A stretch of DNA of 64,000 nt from Tethya wilhelma (GCA_964030475.1 CAXIPT010000001.1:4790995-4854994), one strand, 5' to 3'. Counted from the stretch's first letter, positions 29,357 through 39,621 are shown. Notes: generated by a model from the letters alone, not told the origin. Made by a program: numbers and translations.

Positions 29357-29830
29357 GCAAGACAAACAATGACTCTGTATACTAGAGCTAAAAACACCAC
29401 CCAGTTGATTGAGTTGCTTATAGTTTTGTGTGTGTTTACAATTATACATGCTGCATAATGACATTGTGTTTCCCTTTCAATAAACTTTGTATTAATGAAC
29501 CCATCAGGGTTGTGAATAATAATAGTAACCTAATAGGTATTGTGACATCATTGCTTACACCTGGCGAACAGTAAACACTACAGTATAAACATCCAGTAAA
29601 CATCTTGGCTATAGATATATATATTAACTGTTGATGAATTTATTTTCTTAAAATCATTTCTTTCGTACTTTCACTCACCTTTGAACCAGCACAAATTAAG
29701 GCCTAAATTCATAACAATAATGACATTCATTACATTGTTTAAACTATATTATAAAAGCAATTAAAATTGGTTACTACTAAATTAATGCACAATAATAATC
29801 TTTGCCTTCTGATCATTCGTAAATTTTATC
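29357..29830. other. Intergenic region with PEPD polyadenylation signal
   Basis: AATAAA at about 29479-29484, some 120 bp after the PEPD stop, is the likely poly(A) signal. The rest is AT-rich. The final 100 bp presumably hold the promoter of the next gene, but I see no clear TATA box. Confidence 0.6.
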
Positions 29831-30958
29831 ATGCATCTCATCCGTTTACTTTTCCTTGCTGGACTCCTTGAGCTGGGATACTCTCAGTTCAACTCCAGTC
29901 CACAATATCTACACAACACCTGTACCTGTTCTGGAGTGATGGTGATGGGAAGAGAGGAAATGAGGAGAGAGATTAGAGCACAAGTAGCAGCTGCTCTTGC
30001 AGATGAACACCTAAATTGCTCGGCCTGCCAGCAGGTTTCGCCTCAGTGTGACAATACTGCTGTAGCTCGAAAAGTTGATGATCTCTCAGCAAAACTCGAT
30101 CAACTTATCCAGCCACTAATGAGGAAGCTGGTTAGTCTGCACCAGCCTGGGAAGACACCCAGCCACCCTGCAACCTCGTGTGGTGAAGTACTAGAGTTTG
30201 ATGAAAGCACCCCTTCAGGCTACTACTGGTTGAAGGCCTCTGATGGATCCTCTGTTCGTATGTTCTGTGATATGACCAGGTCATGTAAAGGAGCTGATGG
30301 ACCCTGGATGAAAGTGGCAATGCTGGACATGACCAACAGCAGCAATCAGTGTCCACTTGGATTACGACTATGTAACCATGGCAACAAACGTCTCTGTGGA
30401 ATTAACTCTGATGGACGTTCTTGCTCATCTGTCATGTTTGACACTCACGGAATAGAGTACAGCCAGGTGTGTGGGAAGATCATAGGCTACCAAGATAAAA
30501 CTCCTGATACATTTGGAGGAAGGCAAATATCGAGAACCATTGATTCAAACTATCTTGATGGAGTTAGTCTAACTCATGGCCATAATCCACGAAAACATAT
30601 CTGGTCTTTTCTTGCAGCTCTTGATGAAGTAGGCACACATCCACAATTCAATTGCCCCTGTATCAATGTACACCAGTCAGGTCAAGCCCCTCAGCCTCCC
30701 AGCTTCATTGGCAATGACTACTTCTGTGATACAGGAAGTACACATCGTGTTCAGTACATCTTCTATCCTGACAATCCCCTGTGGGATGGAGAGGGCTGTG
30801 GACCAGCTAACACTTGTTGTTCTCTAAACAGCCCTCCATGGTTTCTCAAACCACTTCCATCAACCACAAGAGATGATATTGAGATGAGGGTGTGTAGTGA
30901 TGAATCACGAAGTAATGAAGATATACCAATAGAGACTGTTGAACTCTATGTACAATAA
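29831..30958 (+). CDS. Secreted fibrinogen-like protein 1, single exon
   Basis: 375 residues. Residues 1-19 form a signal peptide (LLFLAGLLELGYSQ). Then come a CTC cysteine pair, a charged helical stretch (about 37-100, REEMRREIRAQVAAALADE, coiled-coil-like), and from about residue 115 a fibrinogen-C-like start: SCGEVLEF, SGYYWLKASDGSSVRMFCDM. It continues in a cysteine-rich region unlike classic fibrinogen: CPLGLRL, HGIEYSQVCGKIIGYQ, LTHGHNPRKHIWSF, CPC, FIGNDYFCDTG, PLWDGEGCGPANTCC, DDIEMRVC, ending VELYVQ. The role is unknown; secreted pattern recognition or matrix function is an inference. The next gene is a convergent, near-identical paralog. The lack of introns, in a genome whose genes have many, suggests an ancestral retrocopy. 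Confidence 0.88.
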   Translation: MHLIRLLFLAGLLELGYSQFNSSPQYLHNTCTCSGVMVMGREEMRREIRAQVAAALADEHLNCSACQQVSPQCDNTAVARKVDDLSAKLDQLIQPLMRKLVSLHQPGKTPSHPATSCGEVLEFDESTPSGYYWLKASDGSSVRMFCDMTRSCKGADGPWMKVAMLDMTNSSNQCPLGLRLCNHGNKRLCGINSDGRSCSSVMFDTHGIEYSQVCGKIIGYQDKTPDTFGGRQISRTIDSNYLDGVSLTHGHNPRKHIWSFLAALDEVGTHPQFNCPCINVHQSGQAPQPPSFIGNDYFCDTGSTHRVQYIFYPDNPLWDGEGCGPANTCCSLNSPPWFLKPLPSTTRDDIEMRVCSDESRSNEDIPIETVELYVQ

Positions 30959-31005
30959 AATTAATACCTCGAGCTTTTTTGTTAAAGTTTACATGGTGCA
31001 TAATT

Positions 31006-31043
<38 letters not shown>

Positions 31044-31643
31044 ATGATTACATTCTATATAAAAAGAGTATGTGACCTTAACCCCATGTAAATATTTGAT
31101 TTTTTCCCCCTAAGATTTTTACACAAAGTTATTCTATGCCATGGTCTGCTAAGGGGAGGGGAGAGCTAGTCTACATCTTTACTAGAATTCATACCAATAA
31201 AGAAATTCACCTGAAGTGATGTAGTTATAGTCATTAATGGCTGTAATCCATGCAAACAAATCAGGTATTTTCTGAAGTTTTTCTCGAAGTAGGTATTTGC
31301 CTAAGCTGCAATAATATGATTTCTTATGTATAGTAGTCAGCCCTCAGCCTCCTAACTGCCTTGACAACCTCCTAAGGAAAGAAGAGGCCTGTGGACATTT
31401 CTTTCTAAACACCCATGTACTTCTCTAATTTGCAATAATATTGATAATATTTTGAAGTCCACTTATTAATTAAAAGTTTTCCTTGAGTTGCCTACTTGTA
31501 AAATTTTTAATTTTGTGTAGTACATGAAAGGAACTGATAATAAAAAAAATTATAATTATAGAACTTTCATCAATAATTTATTAACAAAAGGTTAAACAAC
31601 ATTAATTGAAACAGGCATACATTATGATCACTGATCTGTTTCA
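30959..31643. other. Intergenic region between convergent paralogs
   Basis: AT-rich sequence with a (TAA)n tract at about 31008-31036. No ORF or RNA gene is recognised. It separates the 3' ends of fibrinogen-like genes 1 and 2. Confidence 0.6.
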
Positions 31644-32768
31644 TTATTGTACATAGAGTTCAATGCTCTCTACTGGAACATCCTCATCATCACGAGTCTG
31701 GTCACTACACAGTCTCATTTCAATGTCATCTCTTGTGGTTGATGGAAGTGGTTTGAGAAACCATGGAGGGCTGTTTAGAGAACAACAAGTGTTAGCTGGT
31801 CCACAGCCCTCTCCATCCCACAGGGGGTTGTCAGGATAGAAGANGTAGAAGACAAACTGAAACCGATGTAGACTTCCTGTATCACAGAAGTAGTCATTGC
31901 CAACAAAGTTTGGAGGCTGGGCGGCTGTCTGGTGAACATTGATACAGGGGCAATTATTCTGTGGATGTGTGCCTACTTCATCAAGAGCTGCAGGAAAAGA
32001 CCAGATGTGCTTTCGTGGATTACGACCATGAGTTAGACTAACTCCATCAAGATAGATTTCATCAATGGTTTTTTGATTTCCTGAAAATGCATCAGTACTT
32101 TTATCTTGGTAGCCTATGATCTTCCCACACACCTGGCTGTACTCTATTCCGTGAGTGTCAAACATGACAGAGGAACAGGAGGGGCCATCAGAGTTTATTC
32201 CACAGAGACGTTTGTTGCCATGGTTACGTAGTTGTAATCCAGGTGGACACTGATTGCTGCTGTTGGTCATGTCCAGCATTGCCACTTTCATCCAGGGTCC
32301 ATCAGCTCCTTTGCATGACCTGGTCATATCACAGAACATACGAACAGAGGATCCATCAGAGGCCTTCAACCAGTAGTAGCCTGAAGGGGTGCTTTCATCA
32401 AACTCTAGTACTTCACCACACGAGGTTGCAGGGTGACTGGGTGTCTTCCCAGGCTGGTGCAGACTAACCAGCTTCCTCATTAGTGGTTGGATGAGCTGAT
32501 CGAGTTTTGCTGAGAGATCGTCAACTTTTTGAGCTACAGCAGTATTGTCACACTGAGGCGAAACCTGCTGGAAGGCCGAGCAGTTTAGGTATTCATCTGC
32601 AAGAGCAGCTGCTACTTGTGCTCTAATCTCTCTCCTCATTTCCTCTCTTCCCATCACCATCACTCCAGAACAGGTACAGGTGTTGTGTAGATATTGTGGA
32701 CTGGAGTTGAACTGAGAGTATCCCAGCTCAAGAAGTCCAGCAAGAACAAAGAGATAGCCAAGATACAT
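31644..32768 (-). CDS. Secreted fibrinogen-like protein 2, single exon (spans an N)
   Basis: A 374-codon reading frame, nearly identical to gene 1 from signal peptide to C-terminus, in opposite orientation. It starts at the ATG at 32768 (MYLGYLFVLAGLLELGYSQ). The stalk, the fibrinogen-like start and the cysteine-rich region align without gaps except around the loop after GKIIGYQ (STDAFSGNQKTIDE here) and the CPC loop (NVHQTAAQPPNF), which is shorter. At 31844 an N interrupts the FVFY/FYPDN segment. FY is read on both sides, so about 9 bp are probably duplicated by the join. Ends IELYVQ. Otherwise intact. Confidence 0.85.
   Translation of the reverse strand: MYLGYLFVLAGLLELGYSQFNSSPQYLHNTCTCSGVMVMGREEMRREIRAQVAAALADEYLNCSAFQQVSPQCDNTAVAQKVDDLSAKLDQLIQPLMRKLVSLHQPGKTPSHPATSCGEVLEFDESTPSGYYWLKASDGSSVRMFCDMTRSCKGADGPWMKVAMLDMTNSSNQCPPGLQLRNHGNKRLCGINSDGPSCSSVMFDTHGIEYSQVCGKIIGYQDKSTDAFSGNQKTIDEIYLDGVSLTHGRNPRKHIWSFPAALDEVGTHPQNNCPCINVHQTAAQPPNFVGNDYFCDTGSLHRFQFVFYXFYPDNPLWDGEGCGPANTCCSLNSPPWFLKPLPSTTRDDIEMRLCSDQTRDDEDVPVESIELYVQ
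31844..31844. other. Single-N join inside fibrinogen-like gene 2
   Basis: The same few bases (TAGAAGA and GTAGAAGA) flank the N, so the protein reads FYXFYPDN where paralogs read FYPDN. Two contigs with a tiny overlap were joined without trimming. Confidence 0.8.
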
Positions 32769-32884
32769 AGTTATGACTATAATTCAGTGAAATTTTGAAT
32801 CATAAACTACCACTAAAGTAGAGGACACACTTATGCGCATCATCTTTTATGATTTTCCCATTCTTGAAAGTAGCCTTATATAAA

Positions 32885-33144
32885 GCCCATCATACACTGT
32901 GCAACATTTTCATGCAACATTGATGCAACTTGCGTACAACAATGTTGCACTGTGTATGTTGGTTTTGATTATGTAATATTATGTTCAAATGTTTCATGCA
33001 ACATGTTGCACGAAGTTGAAGGCCTTTCTACTTCGTGCAACACCTTGCAACATGCTGCATGCAATAGTTTTTGGCAACATACACTGTGCAACATATTGCA
33101 TGCAATGGGTTGCATGCAACAATCTTGCACAGTGTATGATGGCC
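32885..33144. mobile_element. MITE-like element with ATGCAAC sub-repeats
   Basis: About 260 bp bounded by terminal inverted repeats (left GCCCATCATACACTGTGCAA, right TTGCACAGTGTATGATGGCC, one mismatch). The interior is packed with direct and inverted copies of TGCAACA/TGTTGCA. TAAA occurs on both sides (32881-32884 and 33146-33149), a possible target duplication. There is no coding capacity. It lies upstream of fibrinogen-like gene 2 and before gene 3. Confidence 0.8.
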
Positions 33145-33513
33145 TTAAAGGTCTAGCTATTCAGTAGTGGTGATCATTCATTTTTGAGGTAAAGTATAGA
33201 TTACTCAGTACCTGAGTATGGGTGGAGTACCCTTCCTGGTACTATATTCATTGACCACACTTTGTTTTGAGTGGCCATGGAGTGAAAGTACACAACCATT
33301 AATGAGCAACATGAGCTTTGAGGTTAGTGACATGGTGAAATGAAATGTAACAAACAGCTGCAGTTTACATGACCTTTCGCCTCACATTACTAAATTGCAG
33401 ACAAAAGAGCATTGTTTTATAGACAAAAGGAACTACAGGCTATAAAAGTAACTGTAGAATCAAACTAAACTGAATTATATGATTATGTGCACATCTCCAA
33501 TAACTGAAATTTT
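33145..33513. other. Intergenic region upstream of fibrinogen-like gene 3
   Basis: AT-rich DNA between the MITE and the gene 3 ATG, presumably with the gene 3 promoter. I see no clear TATA box or other feature. Confidence 0.45.
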
Positions 33514-34701
33514 ATGATGTTTTCTCCTCCAAGTCAACTGTTGGTTTTGATCCTACTGTCAGTGTGCATATGGCTTCCTCAAGCTATGTTGCAAGAGGAC
33601 AGTTGTGGATTTTTAGTCATAAGCAGAGAAGAAATGAAAAAGGAAATACAGGCTCAAGTGAGAGCTGCACTAATAGGAGAGAGCTATATAAACAGCTCAA
33701 CAACAAGAAACTCTACCAACAAAACTGAAACAGAATCACCAAATGGGTCCAGTATGGCCAAATTAATCAAACAGATGGAAGAACACTTACTAGAGAATAT
33801 AACTGAAGTAATTGAAGAAGTTGAAGAAAAACTAGATGCTAAGTTGGAGAAACTGTTTGGGTCAATGATGAGGAAGCTGGTTAGTCTGCACCAGCCTGGG
33901 AAGACACCCAGCCACCCTGCAACCTCGTGTGGTGAAGTACTAGAGTTTGATGAAAGCACTCCTTCAGGCTACTACTGGTTGAAGGCCTCTGATGGATCCT
34001 CTGTTCGTATGTACTGTGATATGACCAGGTCATGCAAAGGAGCTGATGGACCCTGGATGAAAGTGGCAATGCTGGACATGACCAACAGCAGCAATCAGTG
34101 TCCACCTGGATTACGACTACGTAACCATGGCAACAAACGTCTCTGTGGAATAAACTCTGATGGCCCCTCCTGTTCCTCTGTCATGTTTGACACTCACGGA
34201 ATAGAGTACAGCCAGGTGTGTGGGAAGATCATAGGCTACCAAGATAAAACTCCCGATGCATTTCAACGAAGCCAATCAACCATTGATGGAAACTACCTTG
34301 ATGGAATTAGTCTTACCCATGGTCATAATCCACGAAAACACATTTGGTCATTTGCTGCAGCAATTGATGAAGCTGGTACTTGCCCTGGTTGCAGTTGCCC
34401 CTGTTCCAATGTACACCAGTCAGGTCAAGCTCCTCAGCCTCCAAACTTTGTTGGCAATGACTACTTCTGTGATACAGGAAGTCTACATCGGTTTCAGTAC
34501 ATCTTCTACCCTGACAACCCCCTGTGGGATGGAGAGGGCTGTGGACCAGCTAACACTTGTTGTTCTCTAAACAGCCCTCCATGGTTTCTCAAATCACTTC
34601 CGTCAACCACAAGAGATGACATTGAGATGAGAATGTGTAGCAACGAACCACGAAATAATGAAGATATACCAATAGAGACCTTTGAAGTATATGTACAATA
34701 A
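33514..34701 (+). CDS. Secreted fibrinogen-like protein 3, single exon, distinct stalk
   Basis: 395 residues. The signal peptide (LLVLILLSVCIWLPQA) and stalk (about 30-118, with DSCGFLVISREEMKKEIQAQVRAAL and a Glu/Lys-rich helix EEVEEKLDAKLEKL) differ from genes 1 and 2. From MRKLVSLHQPGKTPSHP (residue 119) to the C-terminus it is nearly identical to them even at DNA level, except for two loops: after GKIIGYQDK (TPDAFQRSQSTIDG) and around CPC (GTCPGCSCPCSNVHQ), which here has an extra cysteine pair. The ATG at 33514 is directly followed by a second ATG. It ends FEVYVQ and converges on NOB1, 137 bp apart. Confidence 0.88.
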   Translation: MMFSPPSQLLVLILLSVCIWLPQAMLQEDSCGFLVISREEMKKEIQAQVRAALIGESYINSSTTRNSTNKTETESPNGSSMAKLIKQMEEHLLENITEVIEEVEEKLDAKLEKLFGSMMRKLVSLHQPGKTPSHPATSCGEVLEFDESTPSGYYWLKASDGSSVRMYCDMTRSCKGADGPWMKVAMLDMTNSSNQCPPGLRLRNHGNKRLCGINSDGPSCSSVMFDTHGIEYSQVCGKIIGYQDKTPDAFQRSQSTIDGNYLDGISLTHGHNPRKHIWSFAAAIDEAGTCPGCSCPCSNVHQSGQAPQPPNFVGNDYFCDTGSLHRFQYIFYPDNPLWDGEGCGPANTCCSLNSPPWFLKSLPSTTRDDIEMRMCSNEPRNNEDIPIETFEVYVQ

Positions 34702-34837
34702 ATATAGGCCCATTTTCCTACTGTCAGTAGCTGTTACTAATTTGTTTGCAAGGAATATTAAAGCTTGTCGCATTATGAATGAAAAGAGTGTACAATACAT
34801 GTGAGAGCACAAAATACTAGCTTAGTTAGTGTACTTG

Positions 34838-36574
34838 TTACTTTCTCTTTCCCTTTGGTCTTACTGCGTTAGGATTTCTTCTTCCACTCTTACCACCTCC
34901 TCTGGCAAAGCCAATCTGAGCCCCTCTACTAGTGACATCTTTCATTGCAAATGGTGAACTCTAAAAGGGGAGAGCCAGTCCGTATCATTACAGGTTGTGA
35001 AATTCACACCACAATAACTATTCACCAGAGCAATGTAATCTGGGTGTAGAGGATTTGCAGCATCATTTCTTGACCTTCGCTGTTTAGTTGTAACCTTTTG
35101 ATCAGGGGTTAAGATCGGATTGTTGCCATGACGACCTCCTTTGGGAAGAGGCAGGGAGTACTGGGGGCATAAATATAGTTAATTAAGGTACTTTTGAGCT
35201 AGTATGCATGTTTATGGACATTTATAACTCACCCTAAGTCCTTTGTGGCTGAATTGTTTGTCACTGAGATGACGGTAATGTACCAATCCATTCTCATCGA
35301 GCAAAACTGACACTTTAACAAGTGTTCTATTTCCACAGTATGGACAAAACATCTCAGTAGTTTTAGTAGTAGTTCTACAAGGGAGAAGGAAGGTATAACA
35401 ATGTGCATACAATGCTTGCATGTTAAATTATGATCCAAACACTGTGTATCAATGTACCTGAAACAAGCCTTGCACTTTAATGCATATGTCCGTAACTGCT
35501 TAATTCTCATACCATCAATGGAGATTACCACCAGGCCCATCTGTAACATCACGTTCTGAGTAGAGAAAATAAGCTCTAGTGTTGATAGTATCATTGATGT
35601 GGTAACTACTGTACCTGCATTGCAAAGTCAGTAGTGACACACCCAACTGCCACTTCCTTTGGCTCCTCCTCCATTGCCCCGCCCATCTCCTCACAGGCCT
35701 GCTGGAGGTTGTCTGGGGTGATCCATCCTTCTTCATATTCTCCATCGCTATCACTGCCACTCTGGTGGCCAGCTGCACAATGTCTTGTGAGTCCATTAGT
35801 AGTTTCAAGTCCATTCCTCTCTCCCAGCACATCATCAACCTTCTCTTGTGAGCCCATCTCCACTCCACCATCTAAGGATAAGCCCTGAACTTCTTGTATA
35901 CTCTCAGGATGCTTATCTTGTACATCATTAGTAGTTATCCCTGAGGCATTGTCGTCATCAATGTTTGTTTCAGGATTGGTTTTACTGTGTCCAGTGGGTG
36001 AATAGAATCCAACTAGACCAGGGCCCAAGTTACGCTCGGAGGCTAGTTGCTACAATAAAGAAATATGATACAGCCAGATAAGAGCAACACACACACACAA
36101 TACATTATTGTGCCACACGTTAGTAGTAGTATAAACTGCTATCCTATCCTGTGATAGTACTTACACTGGTAACTGGCTCCTTTCTAAGACCAGCTCCACC
36201 ATCAGCTCTTGATTCACACTCCAGTTGGTATGTGAGTGCTATCACCTTCAGATCAACAGGAGAGAGACTAGCATAGTCTCCTGTCTTCTTGGCAAATGTA
36301 GTAACTGGAACACATAAATTGATACATAATTATTATGATCAAGTGTATAAAGTTGTCAGGCAGCTGCTACAGACCTACCTTGGTGCAGGGCCTCTTGGGA
36401 TGGTTCCCTGAAAGTGAGATCAAAGGGTAGCATTTGAAGTTTTCTGCGTGTGTTTACATCTCTGATCTCTAGGATCACTTCTTTCACTGTGGTCACATTT
36501 CGACTCCATTTTTCCAACGGAGAAGCTTTGATAAACGCGCCTGAATCGGCTACAAGGGTGTCTATCTGAGACAT
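34838..36574 (-). CDS. NOB1: NOB1 endonuclease, 20S/18S-E pre-rRNA D-site cleavage
   Basis: Final-step 18S rRNA maturation nuclease acting on cytoplasmic pre-40S particles. Seven exons: 36379-36574, 36165-36304, 35615-36049, 35458-35555, 35233-35374, 35026-35160 and 34838-34960. The PIN domain begins MSQIDTLVADSGAF with a catalytic Asp and continues VKEVILEIRD and TFAKKTGDYASLSPVDLKVIALTYQLE. A long acidic Ser/Asn-rich linker leads to GWITPDNLQQACEEMGG and CVTTDFAMQNVMLQMGL. The zinc ribbon is split over exons 4 and 5 (CKACFR and CPYCGN). The C-terminus has YSLPLPKGGRHGNNP and ends in a basic tail, PNAVRPKGKRK. Each block matches animal NOB1 in order. The last exon recurs as fragments near 56.6 and 59.2 kb. 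Confidence 0.96.
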
Positions 36575-36722
36575 AGATCCAGATCAAACCCTGTGTGTTC
36601 AATTTTACTTTTCCACGTGCTTACCGTATACAGATCTATCGTATGGTAAAGGTCTTCTCAGTTAAAGACTTCTAATCGATTGTAATCGTAGGCTTCATAG
36701 ATAATCGCTCAGAAGCTGAATT
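36575..36722. promoter_or_regulatory. Bidirectional promoter, NOB1 / MARVEL-like
   Basis: 148 bp separate the divergent ATGs. The stretch is short and without a clear TATA box. Confidence 0.55.
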
Positions 36723-37780
36723 ATGAACATGTCAGAAACAACGCCAATAGATGGGTCATCTTCAAGGTCAGGTAGATCTAGAAGGCACTGCACAGTGGAC
36801 ACTGCTTATTTTAAAACTATTGAAGGAATCATAAGGATTATCAGCCTGGTAAGCTGCAGGATATCATACTCTGAATCATAGATATTATACACTACGTAGT
36901 GTATAATATCTATGTCTGAATAATGTATTATTATAAGTAAAGATTATTAATTTTTATAATACTATTATAGCCCATTGCTGTCTTGGGAGTCATTATGATG
37001 ATTGTATCCATGTTCTGGAGACCAGGAGGTTGGTACATCTTTGTTGGAGGCACATACATCGTTTATGTCATCCTATTCCTTATCATTGAGATGTGCATAG
37101 CTGAAATGTACATCCATCGACTTGTTGTAAGTGAATGGAGGCATTGATCATCATTGTGTGAGTGAGTGAGTGCATCAATTGTAAGTAGGACATTTTTCTT
37201 TCCAAGAGACACTAGCTTGTTGAGTCTTGTATGTTCTCTAGTGTTGCATGTTCTCTAGTGTTGGATGTCCATTAGCTACAGTGGTCAATGTCTAGCTCAC
37301 ATGCCATGTGATGGTACATACATAACATCTATTGTCAATGACACAGCTATGTATAATAGCCTGCATGATCATGACTAAGTAACAAATTAAAGTATAATAT
37401 TATTTTAGGATGGCACACTATCTCTAGTGTATGCAGTCATGTGGATCCTCTCAGCAGCTGTCAATACTGGAGTTGCTGTGCATCACACAGCTACATTCCT
37501 AGGAATTGCAGCAGTAAGTGTTTAGCTAAGAGGAAAACATTACAAATAATATAGTTTATAAACAAATCATAATGATAATTATTATTACACAGCCTTAGAG
37601 TCGTGTTATATACACTGTATATACAACAGAAATCATTAGTATTATTATGCATACATTGTACACGAGGCTTGTGCCTTTGTGGTAAGTGGTCTGTGTGCTG
37701 TACACTCATGCCTTGCATTCTGGAAATGGAGACAATATGAAGATGGAAGAAGAGGATCTAAGCCAACTATGATTATATAG
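36723..37780 (+). CDS. Four-TM MARVEL-like membrane protein
   Basis: Four exons (36723-36848, 36971-37126, 37409-37513, 37667-37780), all joined in phase 0, giving 166 residues. The N-terminus is short, hydrophilic and Ser/Arg-rich. Four hydrophobic segments follow: about 36-58 (IIRIISLPIAVLGVIMMIV), 63-86 (WYIFVGGTYIVYVILFLIIE), 100-118 (LVYAVMWILSAAVNTGVAV) and 130-148 (ACAFVVSGLCAVHSCLAFW). The tail is short and charged. Size, topology and exon layout suit the MARVEL/CMTM group of vesicle and junction membrane proteins; the family call rests on topology rather than a diagnostic motif. It is head-to-head with NOB1. A broken copy of its last exon lies at 39622-39713 inside the FMO array. Confidence 0.75.
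36877..36914. repeat. 38 bp perfect palindrome
   Basis: A perfect 19+19 bp inverted repeat without a spacer, centred on CTACGTAG, in intron 1 of the MARVEL-like gene. There is no sequence evidence for a protein-binding role; it may be a micro-foldback insertion. Confidence 0.9.
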
Positions 37781-37850
37781 GTATAAAAACTATAATTTTG
37801 TTATCATTCAAAACTCCTTAACATTATCAAAACTCCACAAAAGATTAAAA

Positions 37851-39371
37851 TCAACTATTACTGTTCACTCTTAACCATTTGTCTCGACCAAGAATCACAT
37901 AAGAATCATCCTTGTAGTGCATGAGATTGGTTTGTTTACACATAGTACATTCAGTATAAATCATCTCTATCACTGGATCGAGAGGTTCCAACCCTCCAAG
38001 TTCAACTATCTGTTTGTGCAAATCCCACTGTGCTGGTCCAAGAAAATGAGCAGCTTGATGAGGAGGTAGCCCCTCGTTTAATTTCTGCTGATAAGATTCA
38101 TCAACGTCCTTTATCATTTCTTCAGTGCTTGGGAGAGATTTGTCTCCATTCCAAATGGAAACCACCAGGCGAGCTTGAAGATCAAACAGTGGAAAGGGTA
38201 CAAGTTTTAGAGGAATCCCAATAAATGCCATGGACGGGTGAACAGCATTGATGGTTTGCTTGTAGAGTGGAAACACGTGCTTTCCTTTCAGAACTTGTAT
38301 CCCAGAGTCTTCAGAGAGAAATGGGAATTGAAACAAAAAACCGGTTGCTAGAACGATTGAATCCACTTTCATCTTCAAACTCCACTACACCATCTTGCTT
38401 CACCTCACTGATTGCTGGAACAATCTCAGATATTTTTGGAAATTTGGTTTGAAATGGCTTTCCACGATTACTTAAAAGCACACACTTGACATGATTTACA
38501 AGATCCAAAAGAATATCTTTGCCTGATGGGCCAGCACCAACTACCAAAACACTTTCACCAGAAAAAACTTCAGGTTCTCTGTAGACATGGCTGTGAATGA
38601 CCTTGCCTGGGAAGTTGGTGAGACCAGGTATGTCAGGAACATAAGGGTTAGAGAAGTGCCTGCATATGAGTCATAAAATAGAGAAGTAATAATAATTATG
38701 GAAGCAATACCAAGACAAACATTTCTAGCTTGCTCACATCTTACCCATTGCAAACAAACACACAATCATACACATCGGATGATACTTGTCCCGAAATTAG
38801 ATCACGCACAGTCACTTTCCACTGGACATCAAAAAGACCGTCAGAGCAGTCAGGGTTGGGTAGCGCTTCAACTTGTTCTACTTGTGTCCCAAACCTGATG
38901 TACTGGTGTAGATTGTAGTGGGTGGCATATTGCTGCAGGTACTTCAGTACATCATAGTGATATATGAAGGATGGAAGGTGAGGATTAAAAGGAAAACCAG
39001 GAAATAGCATGATCTCTTTTGGAAGGTTAGTCCTGAAAATTACAAATAGACTGGCTAGCTAAAATTGTAACTGAGATGACAGCAGAGTAACATATGTCGA
39101 AATCACTGACATACCTCAGGTTCTTGTACATGCTACTGTGGACTGCTGATTTGTCCTCCTCAATCTCTTTGCTTATACTTCTAACATCCAGTGGTTCATG
39201 GCCAGACTCAGCAGAGTACACCCAGGTTCCTCCAACTTCCTGGCTCTTTTCAAAGACATAAATTAAAAATCTGTCAGAATGTCTGCTTAAATGGTGAGCA
39301 CAGCACAGTCCTGCTGCTCCAGCACCAATCACAGCCACTTTCTTCATAATTTTCAGAGGGGTCACGTCCAT
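37851..39371 (-). pseudogene. Flavin-containing monooxygenase A, frameshifted
   Basis: Three exons (39115-39371, 38745-39032, 37851-38659). The conserved start is MKKVAVIGAGAAG at 39347; an in-frame ATG lies at 39371. FAD motif GAGAAG, FMO signature FPGKVIHSHVYREP, NADPH motif GAGPSG and the LATGF variant of the LATGY motif are present. Near 38376-38382, just after VVEFED, an 11 bp segment present in the other copies (encoding GKKRK) is missing. This shifts the frame, and the first frame soon stops. Downstream sequence is otherwise well conserved (VDSIVLATG to the stop), so the event is recent or an assembly error. FMOs oxygenate soft nucleophiles (N, S) using NADPH and O2. Confidence 0.8.
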
Positions 39372-39416
39372 CTAATAAAAATTGGAAGGGGACGACGTCG
39401 TTCATAATTACATCAT

Positions 39417-39575
39417 AGTTCACAATTAAAGATAACGTCAGGCATCTCAGAAACAACGCCTGTAACACTGACAAGTGCTGTACTAATGTCGACTAATCAA
39501 TAATAGTTCACAATAAAGATGACGTCAGGCATCTCAGAAACGACGCCTATACACTGACAAGTGCTGTACTAATGT
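39417..39575. repeat. Tandem duplication (~72 bp) upstream of FMO A
   Basis: Segments 39417-39489 and 39505-39575 are near-identical direct repeats, each with GTCAGGCATCTCAGAAAC and ending GTGCTGTACTAATGT. They lie in the FMO A promoter region. Copy 2 contains TGACGTCA, a CRE-like octamer, at about 39519; copy 1 has TAACGTCA at the same place. Confidence 0.8.
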
Positions 39576-39621
39576 ATATGTCTAATTAAAGCATCAGAGC
39601 GAGGCAAAATAGAACAATGCA

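Noticed and set aside
34256..34570. 104-codon ORF overlapping fibrinogen-like gene 3 in another frame
   Set aside because: A shadow frame of a well-supported coding sequence; the same shadow appears in the paralogs because their DNA is nearly identical.
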